64,000 bases of DNA, from assembly GCA_007922195.1 (NCBI GenBank), contig ML681991.1:43788905-43852904 (forward strand), written 5' to 3'. Positions 48,062 through 58,850 of this stretch are shown piece after piece. The DNA comes from Podocnemis expansa (Eukaryota > Chordata > Testudines > Podocnemididae). Under the pieces are notes generated by a model. It was not told the origin of the DNA. It saw nothing but the letters and a program-made list of their open reading frames with translations, and ran no database searches. The translations under genes were made by a program, and so were the position numbers. The stretch's first letter is position 1; each line of letters starts with the position of its first letter.

Positions 48062-48883
48062 GGATTGCCGGACTTCCGCCAAAAGGAGGACATGTCCTCC
48101 TTTTTACCTTCATGTCCTCTGTCCTCCGGGCATTCTAAAAACAGGTGATTTTTTCCCCCCGGCATGTTACTTTTTATGAGTAGAATGTTTTTAAAACAAA
48201 ACAAAACAAAAAATACACGACTTGAACCCATGAGAATGAGGCTAAGTCTTCTGTATGCAGGAAACAAAGGGGAGTGAAACATACATTTCCCCTGATTCCC
48301 AGAGACTTTTTCTAACACCAGACTTTGTGATTCAGTTGGTAAAACAACCGACTCTGAATCTGAGGCTCATGGGCTTGAGTCCTGTCTTGGATATTTTGAT
48401 TTTTTTAGGCTGTTGCTCCCTACAAAAGGGCTACATTGGAGGTGGGGGGGAAGGAAACCCTAATAAAATGAAGGAAAATAAAGTATACTGTAAATAAAAT
48501 TACTAACAAGGACCAATTAGGGAAAGCAAATAAAGGGGCAAATTTGAATTGGTTAGAAAAAAGATAGGACTTTTTTTTAATTGTAAAATGGGCTGCTGTG
48601 GAAAATGAAAAAGCAGCAAGTCAATTTTTTTTAACTTTATAGGTGTTTTTCAAATTTCTATTTGCAAATTTAGGTTTTTAAACTTCTTTTAGTCTCATGA
48701 ACATTAATGAAAGGGTCGTGAAAAATTTTAATTTATTGAAAAAATCAATGTTCAGTAAAATAAGACATTTTGGTAATTTTTTTTATTTTAAAATAATTTA
48801 AAAAAAACACATGACTTTGCGCTTTTTAAATGCTGCATTCATTATCTGTTACCATTTTCCATAACACAATATGGTAATGACAG
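48062..48883. mobile_element. TIR element with embedded tRNA-like sequence (copy A, right end lost)
   Basis: It starts after TA with GGATTGCCGGAC ... AAAAGGAGGACATGTCCTCC. From about 48361 to 48880 it runs parallel to 54280-54780 (CAAAAGGGCTA, TAATAAAATGAAGG, AAATGGGCTGCTGTGG, ACACATGACTTTG). The right end is replaced by the hAT MITE at 48884. No transposase is present. Confidence 0.7.
48324..48390 (+). repeat. tRNA-Lys-like (SINE-type) sequence
   Basis: TTCAGTTGGTAAAACAACCG resembles the D-arm/A-box of tRNA-Lys. GACTCTGAATCTGAGG resembles its anticodon arm, and GGGCTTGAGTCCTG its T-arm/B-box. Anticodon-loop changes and acceptor mismatches rule out a functional tRNA. A partial second copy, GGGTTTGAGCCCTG, is at about 54264-54280. 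Confidence 0.6.
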
Positions 48884-49463
48884 CACTGTTCCCTCTAAGC
48901 TGATGATGCAGCTGGGCAAGTTATCGATATGTTTCAGTGGCCAGCAGCCAGCAGGGAAGGGCCCGTTATAGATCAAGGAACTTGCTCATTTGCATCCATA
49001 AGTTGCTCAGCTGCATCATCACCTTAGAGCAGTGGTTCCCAACCATTTTCAGCCTGGGGACCCCTTGTTAACAAAACAAAACAAAACAAAACAAAACTTT
49101 GCACCCCTAGCTGATTCAGTCATCTGGCTTGCGCAGACAGACTCTGGCCCACACCACTCTGGCAGCACTGCTGGGACAGCTGGTGAGCAGCACTGCTGCC
49201 ACCATGGCCCCTATCACTAGGGAGCTGAACCGCAGTGGCTATGACCCCCGCTCTGTCCCCTCCTAGGGAGCTGCCATGGTCCCATCCCCCTGCGAGGATC
49301 TGGCCACAGGCAGGGAAAGGCAGCTCTGGCAGGGAGCATCAGGGCTGTAGCTGGACTCTGGCCCCTGTAGGGAGAGGCTCCCAGGACCCCCTGCAACATG
49401 TCTGTGGACCCCTGGGGTTCCCCAGACCCCAGTTTGGGAACCACCACCTTAGAGGGAACATTG
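48884..49463. mobile_element. hAT MITE (CACTGTTCCCTCTAAGCTGA type) carrying a nested hAT
   Basis: Left CACTGTTCCCTCTAAGCTGA; right, inverted, CAATGTTCCCTCTAAGGTG. Subterminal GATGATGCAGCTG is repeated inverted near 49005-49020. A second hAT, 49030-49446, is inserted in its right arm. Confidence 0.85.
49030..49446. mobile_element. hAT (Charlie-like) MITE, 417 bp, exact TSD CCTTAGAG
   Basis: It starts CAGTGGTTCCCAACC and ends, inverted, TGGTGGTTCCCAAAC. CCTTAGAG flanks it at 49022-49029 and 49447-49454; one copy belongs to the outer MITE's terminus. It contains (AAAAC)n at 49071-49096 and a CTGGCAGCACTGC-rich core. The fragment at 20573-20690 is the same family. Confidence 0.92.
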
Positions 49464-49639
49464 GGAACATTAGCACTGCTCTCACTTAAATGCTGTTCTT
49501 GATTTAGTTCTTAAGCACGTTCTGTTGCCTGATTTCTGGGGGTTTTTTTTGTCATTTGAATGGAATTATATGCTTGCCAATGGATCTGATCAGAACATAG
49601 AGAGGTTCTTGTCTGTAATCAGAGAGTTTCTACAAGAAG

Positions 49640-50300
49640 CCCCAGAATGCATGACAGGAATGCTCACTGAATTTTTATTAAATGCACACTGAGGACAAAG
49701 TTTCTGGCAGACACAAACAAAAGGAAGCTTAAGGCAGAAGTAGTTAATGATAACACCCTAGCAACATGGCTTGCTTTTTATATCCTATGGTTGCAGGCAC
49801 CACTTCCTGGAGCAAAAAAAAAGACATGTGTGAAAGTGTTTGCCCTTTATGGGGCAAAGCTGAGCTCAGGCACACCATAGAGGCAAACCTTTTTCCCTTA
49901 TTGCAGGTGTTGGCAACCCACAAGATAAGACCCATTTTTAAAAATTATTTCAATAAGCAAGTGTTTTGAGAGCTGCAATGGGTATAGCCTCATGGTGGTG
50001 GTGGCTGAATAAGGGCAACTTCCACTAGGTCCCTGGTGGCAGAGGGGAGTCCAGAACCAAGAGCAGGCTGCCCTGCAGGGTCCCCCTGGTGGCAGGGGGG
50101 GGGAGCGCAAGCCTAGCATGGACCATCTGCAGAACTCCCTGGCAGCAGGAGGAGGTCCTGGAGCCTATAGCTGCAAGAGGGCAGTCAAAGAGTTGCATGT
50201 GACTCCAGAGCCAGAGGTTACAGATCCCTGCATTATGGAAATTTCCTTTCTTTTCTAGCATTTCAAGAAAAATACAAAAGCAAACAAAACCCCAATGCAT
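49640..50300. other. Unclassified repeat-derived sequence
   Basis: A TTTTTATTAAATGCACACTG stretch at 49672 and GC-rich text around 50030-50170 (CCCCTGGTGGCAGGGGGG) suggest an old LTR-like or MITE-like repeat. Termini could not be set. Confidence 0.3.
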
Positions 50301-50301
50301 A

Positions 50302-50956
50302 GTGTGACCATATTTTCCAAAGGGAAAATGGGATATGGTATGGGTGGATAGTCGTTCCCTTCCCACCCATGTGCGGTGAGCCCAAACCCTGCCCCCTGGC
50401 ATCATTGCTTGCCCAAGCCTTGCCTCTCCCCCTACGTGGGACTGGCATTGTCATTCATACACATGCCTCAGACCCCCTGCATGTTCTGCACTCCATTTTT
50501 TTGGATAAAAGTGGTCATTTGTCCCCAAGGCTGGCTCTACTGTGATACAAGAGACAGACATGGCTTCAGGTAACAGTTCTTAGGGGCGCCCAGCCCCCCT
50601 GAAGATCAAGCTGGCTCCTGCCTCTTCAACTCTTTCCTAGCAGCTCAGGCACCATTAGTCAACCTGCAGCTTAAGTCATGTAGGCAGAGTGCACTTTAAA
50701 TCCCTCTCCAGGCAGACACTGGAGATTTATAAACTTTGGAAAACCATTTTCAACCTCCATGAATGAGATGGGGGGGCGCCAAATCAAAATTTGGCTTGGG
50801 GTGCCACAACCCCTTGAGCCGAGCCTGTTTGTCCCACTGATCAGGTTGGCAAGAGCAAACAGGACAAATGTGCTTCTTTGCCAGAAAAGCGGGGGATGTC
50901 TGGGACAGGACTTAATAAAGAGACTGTCCCAGCCAAAATGGGATGGGTGGTCACTC
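50302..50956. mobile_element. GTGACCA-TIR MITE interrupted by a hAT
   Basis: It starts after TA with GTGTGACCATATTTTCC and ends GGGTGGTCACTC. CCAGAAAAGCGGGGGATGTC and GAGACTGTCCCAGCC form its right half. A 302-bp hAT sits at 50526-50827. Border assignment is approximate. Confidence 0.6.
50526..50827. mobile_element. hAT MITE, 302 bp, exact TSD TTTGTCCC
   Basis: Ends CAAGGCTGGCTC and, inverted, CAGGCTCGGCTC. TTTGTCCC lies at 50518-50525 and 50828-50835. Non-coding. Confidence 0.88.
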
Positions 50957-51567
50957 AATAATGCAACAAACAAGACATTTAATACACCTTTTCAAGAAGG
51001 TACTCAAGATGTATGACTAATTAGTACATCAGCGAAAGCACTCATATGCTTAAAGCGGAGCTCCAATGACCAACAAGCTCAGTAAATAGGAATAGAAACA
51101 CTCACATCTGCTTTATGCTTTGGATGTGTGTTTTTCTTCGGGCTTCTGAGTTTTTTAACATAGGAGAGATGCAATGTAGGATCATGGGAAAAGCTGGACA
51201 GAATTCTTTAAAACTTCCATGAAAAAGACAAAAGGCAGCTGACAAACCATTTCAATGGAAAGTTTTGCCTGGCTCTAAGAACCAGTATATGTTAGTTACA
51301 AAAGGAACATATTGTTCTGAGCAGAACAAGTCTGGGCTGTCCTTTACCTTCGTGCATCAAAACGTGTTGCCAATAGAGAAAGACACCCCTCCTCAAGGTC
51401 AATGCTATTGTCCTGTCTGGTACAGGAGCTGACTGTGTCAGGTGGCAAGGAACAGGACCAAGAGCAACTGAGGTAGCTTTTCAGTTGAAGTAAATGCCTC
51501 TGAGTTCTATGGTTGCAGCAGGGAGTTGATGGGAGCCAGGGAGAACCGGGTGGGAATAGGAGGAATA

Positions 51568-51956
51568 GGGCTATGTCTACACATACATCGTTATTTCGAA
51601 ATAAGGATTTCGAAATGAGTTATTTCAAAATAAAGTCCTTATTTTGAAATAAGTTAATTCGAATTTTTAAAAATGTTAATTTGAATTAAGGGAAAGCCTG
51701 CAATCCAAACGGCTGTTATTTCGAAATGGTTATTTTGAAATAAAGCTGTTTGGACCTGTTGTTTCGAAACAACAGGTTTAATCGATGTTATTTCGAAATA
51801 TCCATTTCGAAATGATGGCCGTTTTGAAAACATCGGGTTTAACTTTTTCGAAACAACAATTCTTATTTTGAAAGGACGGGATCGTGTGGACTAAATTTCT
51901 TTTATTTTGAAAAAACGAGTGTTATTTTGAAAGAAAAGTGCCGTGTAGACATACCC
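51568..51956. mobile_element. TIR MITE with TTATTTCGAAATAA palindromes (389 bp)
   Basis: GGGCTATGTCTACACAT at the left and GTGTAGACATACCC at the right, with TA on both flanks. Inside are repeated TTATTTCGAAATA and TTATTTTGAAAT palindromes. Same family as 8723-9235. Confidence 0.8.
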
Positions 51957-52439
51957 TAGAACTTCCACATGGGCATCTGAGCATCTGATGGCCCCACTGA
52001 GGCTGAGTCTGGTATTAAATGGTAAAGCTGGGCCACAGAGATTGGAACCAAAGGGAAAGCTCCAGAGACAGGGCCTGGATCTGCCGGCTTTACAAGGAGG
52101 ACCTTGCTACACCAGTTAATTCTAGTAGGTACAACCAACCTACCCCCTTTGCTGAAAGTAGGATAATAAAATTTGTGAAGTTCCAAGATACTAATAACCC
52201 CTCTCTCATCAGCAGATCTCCAACCACTTTACAAAGCAAGTCAGTAGCATGATCCCCATTCAGAGATAGGGAAACTGAGGTACAGGATGGTGATGTGACA
52301 TGCTGAAGCAGACCAGTGGAATCAGGAATAAAACTCAGGTCTTCCAAAGTCAGAGGGTTTTTGAGTTAGCCAGAGAAGTGGACTCTGTTGCTTATAAGTG
52401 GAAAAGAAATAACTTTCTCCTGGGATGTCTAAGCTGACA

Positions 52440-52560
52440 CTCCAAAAAGAATAGCAAACAAGGAGTTCTATGGCATTTAAAGACTAACAAATTTAATCAT
52501 CACATGAGCTTTCATGGGAGAAAATCCTTCTTACATGGCTACACCTTTGGAACTTGGCAA
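52440..52560 (-). mobile_element. Penelope-linked short repeat
   Basis: CAAACAAGGAGTTCTATGGC ... CACATGAGCTTTCATGGGAG ... TACATGGCTACACCTTTGG; the hammerhead-like core is deleted. Confidence 0.7.
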
Positions 52561-53079
52561 CATCCGAAAAGAATGACACTGGTTATTACAGTAAGGAGTT
52601 AGAGTGAGCGGTTTGTCCTTTGTGTGGTATCCTACCAGATCAATAGTTATCAAGTCGAATTCTTCCCTGCCCTAGAAGAAGCAGTGACTTTCCCTAATCT
52701 TTTTGTATATCAAGATGGCTCTAAGCCAGTCGTTCTCCACCAAGTGTACATGTACCCCTGGGGGTATGCAAAGGTCTTCCAAGAGGTACATCAACTCATT
52801 CATATGGTTTCCTTATTTCATAGTAGGCTATCTAAAAAGCAGTAGTGAAGTCAGTACAAACTAAAATGTTATACAGATAGTGACTTGTTTATATTGTTCT
52901 ATACCAAGGGTGGCCAAACTTATGCAACTAAAGAGCCACACAAGTTGATTACGAAATCTTCGAGAGCTGCGGCAGGGCAGGGCCAAAACTAGGGGTTCTT
53001 GTGCCCCGGGCAAGCAGTCCCAAAGGCGTTCCTCCCCCGGTCCCAATCCAGGACCCATCTATATAGTGGTAGGGCGAGG

Positions 53080-53580
53080 GATTGTGGTCCTTACCACCTG
53101 CGGCCAGCGCTGGCAATGGGGGTCCCTACCCTACCACCACAGGGACAGAGGACCCCCTTGCCACCTCTGGCCCTGGCCAGCAGGGAACCAATCCCCACTT
53201 CTGCCTCTGGCCATGGCAGGGGGAAGGGATCACCCCTGCTGCATCTGGCCGCAGCAGGAGGAAGCAATCCCCTGCCACAGCCAGAACAAGCAGGGGAGAT
53301 TGCTTCCCTGCCGCAGCCAGAGCCAGAGCCAGAAACTGGGTCCCTACCCTGCCCCGATGGGGAGAAGGGACCCCCCGCTGCCAGCTCTGGCCATGGCAGG
53401 GAAGCAATCCCCCTTAGCGGGTCCTGCCGCAGCAGGGGGAAGCGATTGCTCCGGCTGTGGCAGGGCAGCAATCCCCCCTGCCAGCTCTGGCCATGGCAGG
53501 AGGAAGTGATCCCCCCTGCCAGTTCTGGCCATGGCAGGAGGAAGTGATCCCCCCGCTCATGGCGGGGGAAGAAAACAAAC
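53080..53580. repeat. GC-rich tandem array (about 37-bp units)
   Basis: The phrase CTGGCCATGGCAGGAGGAAG with GATCCCCCCTGCCAG repeats; the last two units (53475-53553) are nearly identical. The array resumes after the insertion at 54880 (CCAGCTCTGGCCGCAGCTGG). Frames on both strands are artefacts of the repeat. Confidence 0.8.
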
Positions 53581-53593
53581 TCCCGCCTGGCTA

Positions 53594-54879
53594 GGGTTTC
53601 CAGACGTCCAGCAAAAGGAGGACATGTCCTCCTTTTTGCCTGGCTGTCCTCTGTCCTCCAGGCATTTCGAAACAAGCCAGTTTTGTCCAGCTTTTTGCTG
53701 GACACTGGGGCAGCAGTCACAAAATAGACACAGGCTGGTGCCTGCCAGCTCAGGGGACTGCAGTGGCCAGAAGCAAGCCGGACAATCCCTCCCCTCCCTT
53801 CCCTTCCCAGCACCTGGCCTGGGAAAGTCCCACCCCTACCCCCCGCTGGTGCCATTTAGCCTCCAGGCCCAGGCAGGCTGCCCAGCTGAGAGTTCCTGCT
53901 GTTGGTCCCTTGCTGCCCCTAACCTTGAACTGCCTGTGTAACAAGGTTGTTCTGCTAGCTGCCCTGGCTTCCTTGCTGTCTGTGTGGTAAGTATGGTACA
54001 CCTGTGACCTGTCTGACTCTTGAGAGCTAATGAAGTACCAAGGCTGCAGCCACGTACATTCTGAGATTGCGGTGCAAACATGTCCTGGGCTATGGCAAAA
54101 GAACCAAGGAGTCCAGTGGCACTTAAAGACTAACAAATTTATTTATCACATGAGCTTTTGTGGGAGAAAATCCCACTTTGTCAGACACTTTGAAGATGGG
54201 GGAACTTACAGAATGGGAGGAAAATAAAAACAGGGGAGTGTAAGACATGGCCAGGGTCACTCATGGGTTTGAGCCCTGTATTGTGGGCTTTGATTTTTGG
54301 CCTGTTGCTCCTTACAAAAGGGCTAAATTGGGGGGGAAAATAGAGCAAACACTAATAAAATGAAGGAAAATAAATTATACCATGAATAAAATTACTAACA
54401 GGGACCAGTTAAGTGAAACAAACAAAGGGGCATATTTGAACTGGCTAGAAACAATTTAGGACAGTTTTTTTAAAATTGTAAAATGGGCTGCTGTGGAAAA
54501 TGAAAAACGGAGGCAAGTTAATTGTGGTTTGTTGTTTTACTTTTAAGGTGTTTTTCAAGTTTATATTTGCAAATTTAGTTATTTAACTTTTTTTAGTCTC
54601 ATGAACACTAATGAAAGGGTCATGAAAAACTTTCATTTACTGAAAAAAAATCCAGTTTTCAGTAAAAGAAAACATTTTGGTAATTGTTTTAAAAATAACT
54701 TTAAAAACACATGACTTTGTGCAGTTTTAATGCTGTATTCATTAATCATTACCCATTTTCCATGACATAATATGGTAACGACAGTCACAGTAATACTACA
54801 TTTTCTCCATGTGTCCTCCAATGTCCTCTTTTTTGTACTTCCCTGTCCTCCTTTCCATGCTTTGCTATCTGGTAAAACC
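53594..54879. mobile_element. TA-flanked TIR element, 1286 bp (copy B)
   Basis: TA occurs at 53592-53593 and 54880-54881. Ends are GGGTTTCCAGACGTCC and, inverted, GGTTTTACCAGATAGC, with AAAAGGAGGACATGTCCTCC just inside. TA duplication suggests a Tc1/mariner-type MITE. It shares more than 450 bp with copy A at 48.06-48.88 kb and carries a Penelope repeat at 54098-54243. Confidence 0.75.
54098..54243 (-). mobile_element. Penelope-linked repeat, innermost insertion
   Basis: CAAGGAGTCCAGTGGCAC ... CACATGAGCTTTTGTGGGAG ... CACTTTGTCAGACACTTTG then GGGGGAACTTACAGAATGGG and the leader AAAATAAAAACAGGGGAGTG. The same leader occurs next to the GIY-YIG copy at 21.12-21.18 kb. Confidence 0.85.
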
Positions 54880-55323
54880 TATGCCCAGCTCTGGCCGCAG
54901 CTGGGGAAAAGAACAAACCCCTGCCCGGCTCTGGCTGCGGTGAGGGAACAAGGATATCCCCAGCTGGCTCTGGCTGTAGCAGGGAAGAGGAACAGGGCTT
55001 TGTTTTTGAATTCTTTGGGAGCTGCACTTTTACCTTTGCAGAGCCGCATGTGGCTCACAAGCTGCAGTTTGGCCACGTTTGTTCTATACACTGAAACATA
55101 GGTACAATATTTACATTCCAATTGATTTATTTTATAATTATATGATAAGAGCATTTAGGCAAATTTTCAGTACTAGTGTGATGTGATACTTTTGTATTTT
55201 TATATCTAACTTCTGTAAGCAAGGAGGTTTTAAGTGAAGTGAAACTTGTCTTGTACACAAGACAAATCAGACTCCTGAAAGGGAGAAAGTAGGCTGGAAA
55301 AGTTGAGAGCCACTGATTTAAGC

Positions 55324-55510
55324 CAGTGGTTCTCAAGGTTTTTTGTGTTGCAGCATGGTTAGTGATATGCACAACCACGCATGACCCAGTGTCCCCTGCT
55401 ACAAAGCGCCCTGCTGGAAAGCTGCTGCCTCACTCCAGCTTCTCACAGGGGCCAGCTCCTACTAACACATTTAGCCGTGTGTTGTGACACACAGTGGTTG
55501 AGAACTGCTG
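55324..55510. mobile_element. hAT MITE, 187 bp, abutting the outer hAT
   Basis: Starts CAGTGGTTCTCAAGG and ends, inverted, CAGCAGTTCTCAACCAC. The flanks are ATTTAAGC (shared with the neighbouring hAT) and ATCTAAGC (55511-55518), 7 of 8 matching. Confidence 0.85.
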
Positions 55511-55636
55511 ATCTAAGCAATCCAATCCTGAGTCCATCCAATCTCTGCTACATACAGATCCCAAAACAGATGAACAGACCTGAACTCTCAAACCATACTT
55601 GCATGTTTTATTTTAATCAATGGGACTAACCACTTA

Positions 55637-56163
55637 GAATCATAGAATCATAGAAACTGGAAGGGACCGTGACAGGTCATCGAGTCCAGTTCCCTCATGG
55701 CAGGAGCAAGTACCCCCATTAAACAAGCCCTGACAGGTGCCTAGCTAAATTGCTCTTAAAAACCTCCAATGTAGGAGATTCCACAACCTGCTGAGTTAAC
55801 TTATTCCAGTGTTTAATCACCCTGACAGTTTGGAATTTTTTCCTTTTGTCTAGGCTGGACCTCCCTTGCTGTAATTTAAGCCCGTTGCTTCTTGCCCTGT
55901 CATCTGTGATTAAGGAGAATAAGTTTTCTCCTTCCTCCTCATAACGACCTTTTAGGTATTTGAACACTGTTCTCGTGTCCTCCCCCCAGTCTCCTTTTTT
56001 CTAGACTAAACAAACCCAGCTCTTTCAATTTCCCCTCATAAGTCAAATGTTCCAGGCCTTTAATCATTTTTGTTGCCCTTCTCTGGACTTTCTCCAGTTT
56101 CTCCACATCCTTTTTGAAATGAGGTGCCCATATTATGGTGCTCCTCAGGGCAATAAGGAGCAA
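55637..56163 (-). mobile_element. CR1 LINE 3' portion with RT-ORF C-terminus
   Basis: The 3' end shows the CR1 hallmark ATAGAATCATAGAA (antisense on plus). Two overlapping minus frames encode the C-terminal ORF2 region: [19 protein letters not shown] and [19 protein letters not shown] (56163-55939), then after a frameshift [16 protein letters not shown] and VIKHWNKLTQQVVESPTLE (55967-55719). It is 5' truncated and non-functional. Confidence 0.93.
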
Positions 56164-56649
56164 ATGAAATGAGTACAGATGCAGCTATGGCAAGAGTTTA
56201 GGAAGGCATCCAGTCTAGAGACCCAGAAAAACCCAAGATCCTTGCTCATTCTCTGATTCCTTGCTGAGATTCTGAAGGTATGGAAGGGAAATTTGCGAGG
56301 TGAGTGAGGCATATAAGAATTATGTCATATCCTTTAAAAACATTTGTGAACCTTCTTGTGGTTCTCATGGGCTAGGTTTCAGAAGCCCCAGGGACCCTGT
56401 CAGAACACTATTGTATATCAGTGATTTGGAGTGACATGGTATGTGTGTTTAGTACATGGAGTTATTTGTACTACACCATGCCCATGTCATTCCTTCATAC
56501 TATAAATTTTAGGTAAAGAGCAAAGACAACAGGAGGAAAGCATGTCTTCTTCATCAGAATGGTTAAAATCAAAGCAGAACCCAGGTACCTTTCTCCAGCT
56601 GTCCAATGTCCTGCCCTTCTGCACACCCAGTGCAAATTCCCCTTAAGAT

Positions 56650-56815
56650 TCTCAGTAGGTGTAGCCGTGTTAGTCTGTGTATGGCAAAAACAACGAGAGT
56701 CCTGTGGCAGCTTACTGACTAACAGATTTCTTTGGGCATAAGCTTTCATGGGCTCCAACCTACTTCGTCAGACACATCTGTTAGTCTATAAGGTGCCACA
56801 AGACTCTCATTAATT
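56650..56815. mobile_element. Penelope-linked repeat, head-to-head inverted pair
   Basis: GGTGTAGCCGTGTTAGTCTG ... GAGAGTCCTGTGGCAGC ... GCATAAGCTTTCATGGGC ... CTTCGTCAGAC, then the inverse CATCTGTTAGTCTATAAGG and GCCACAAGACTCTC. Confidence 0.8.
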
Positions 56816-57114
56816 TTTCCTTGAGATTCTGTGTTTCAAGTAGCTTGATCTCATTCCTGAGGGGTGTGGAAGAAAGAAAAGGGGGGAAAGGTAAGAGGAA
56901 TCCCTGATATCAGTCATTCTGGTACCCTACCTAATTGCCCTTATCACTGAATTATCACCTCTGTAAGCTAAGCTTCAGCATTTTGGACCCAAACTGCTGA
57001 GTGCTTGTTTTCGTAACTGGTGCAAAGAAGGAACAAAATGAGGAAACCAGATAAAGCAGGGTGTTGGGTATTTGTGCCTCGCCTACTTGCCTGAATTGGC
57101 ATATTGTCAATTTC

Positions 57115-57232
57115 AAAAGGATAGCGGTGTTAGTCTAGTCCAGTAAAAAAACAACAAGGAGTTGTGTGGCACTTTAAGACTAACAGATTTATTTTTTGCA
57201 TGAGCTTTCGTGGGAGAAGATCCCACTTCCAC
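57115..57232 (-). mobile_element. Penelope-linked repeat, young subfamily
   Basis: GATAGCGGTGTTAGTCTAG ... GGAGTTGTGTGGCACTTTAAG ... CTTTCGTGGGAGAAGATCCC. It is almost identical to the left half of the insertion at 40684, pointing to recent spread. Confidence 0.85.
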
Positions 57233-58717
57233 CCATCTCATTAGTTGCCAAAATAAAAGAGCTAGACTATTAGGGGTTAGTTTAGCCAGTCTGGGCTGCA
57301 GGAGCTTCGCTACCCGGGGGAAAGACCCAGGGCTGGGCCCTAACCCCTGGCCACGGGCCCTGCCTCCTATGGCCCCAACTCAGCCTCAGGCTCCTGCCAC
57401 CACCAGCCTGGCCCTGGATCCCTGGCTGAGGATGGGATCAAGCGAGGCGGGTCTGAATGAGCTCTTCCTGCCAAGCTGGCTGTGGTGATGGGAACAGGAA
57501 TCAGGGTCAGACTGTATTCACAGAGGCTCACTTACCTGACTCAGAGTGAACTAAGGAGGTTGTGCCCAGGTGCCTAAGTGCTCCCATTGGTACTTTTGAC
57601 CTCTACTTCTTGGTGCTCTCAATTTTCCAGTAGAGTTCAGCATAAAGTGTATGGCGCATCAGCATGTTTAGGTTTTAGCCTGAGCTCATTGTCTGCAATT
57701 CTGACTGAGTACCTTGAAGAGACGGGAGCTGGTCCCTATCAGCACAGACAAATCAGAGATCCCTTTATGGCTGGGGATATGACGGCAGCAGTGTCCACCT
57801 CTTCCCTCACCCTGGCAATCTCCTCTGGAAGTTCCAGGTGCACTATGAAATCCCCTTGGTGGGGGTTTCATCCATGCTGAGGCCACACGGGCCAAAGCAC
57901 TGTCAGTGACTCTATATGCAGGTGCCTAAGCATTTGTTAATAAAATGACTGAAATGTAATAGTTACTTGAGATGCAGTGCCAGGAACTGCTCTGCAGTCT
58001 GCCCCTTTGATCAGGACCGTCCTTAAGGGGGGGCAGAAGGGGCAACCGCGCTAGGCCCCGTGCTTTGGGGGGGGGCCTCGCGCTTTTGGGGGATCCCACA
58101 CAGCCAGCTGGAGTAAGGAAGCAGGGAGCTTCTTCAAACTGTGGGACTAGGGAGCAGCTCTGGCTGGTCAGGGAAGGGGGAAAGGAATTCAGACAGGCAG
58201 TGTTTGGTTACAGTAACTCTGGACTTAAGTAACTAACTTCCCACAACTGCTTTCTGAGGGGAAGAGAAAGGGCAAGTGTTGAGATAAAACTTATGGAGCC
58301 AGCCTCAGTCAAGCAAACAGGGGCAAAGGCAGGAGAATGTCACATCCCCAACCTTTACAAAACAGGATCTTTTCTTTGAATTTACATCAGCATCTCCAGA
58401 AAGTGTTTGAAATATTAAAGAACTTTTTTCCTTCTACATTTAACAGGAGTTTTCAGACTTCAGGAATGTCTTTTTGAGCAAACTTCTCTGTGCAGATAAT
58501 GATCTATTATACCTGAGAGAGAAGACCCCAGGCTAGCACTTATATGGAAATACTGGGTTTTTAGGGTTAATGGCCATCAATCAACACATTAAAGAAGTTT
58601 TTTTGTCCTTCCTTTTGCATTGTAAGTATGCCCCTTTGTCATTGATTGCAGTCAGACCACCAGTTCCAAAGCATGGCAAAGAGGAAAGCAGCTATTACAG
58701 ATACACACCATGTTGAC

Positions 58718-58850
58718 AAGTTCCAAAGGGGTGGCCGTGTGGGTCTAGTTTAGCGAAACAAACAAGGAATCCTGTGGCACTTTTAAAGACTAACAAATGT
58801 ATTTATCTGTTAGCTTTTAAAAGTGCCACAAGACTCCTTGTTTGTTTTAC
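58718..58850. mobile_element. Penelope-linked repeat, inverted pair
   Basis: GTGGCCGTGTGGGTCTAG ... CAAACAAGGAATCCTGTGGC ... ATGTATTTATCTGTTAGC ... GCCACAAGACTCCTTGTTTG; the central hammerhead-like stem is deleted, leaving two arms. Confidence 0.8.

Larger units (their letters stand above)
52904..55080. mobile_element. hAT-type element, exact TSD GTTCTATA, itself interrupted
   Basis: Left CCAAGGGTGGCCAAACT; right, inverted, AAACGTGGCCAAACTGC. GTTCTATA flanks it at 52896-52903 and 55081-55088. The subterminal text AAAGAGCCACACAAG/GAGCCGCATGTGGCTC is typical of a widespread sauropsid hAT family. The body is a GC-rich tandem array split by the TA-flanked element at 53594-54879. Confidence 0.88.
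52727..55315. mobile_element. Outer hAT element of a four-level nest
   Basis: Left end CAGTCGTTCTCCACC; right end, inverted, CAGTGGCTCTCAACTTTT. The flanks are CTCTAAGC (52719-52726) and ATTTAAGC (55316-55323), 6 of 8 matching. Only about 170 and 230 bp at the ends belong to this element; the rest is the nested insertion at 52904-55080. Confidence 0.75.

Noticed and set aside
48324..48390. Functional tRNA-Lys gene
   Set aside because: The anticodon loop and acceptor pairing are wrong and the sequence sits inside a repeat; it is kept only as a SINE-like relic.
53091..53855. 254-codon minus-strand frame
   Set aside because: It crosses a 37-bp tandem array and the border of the nested TA element, so it cannot be a gene.
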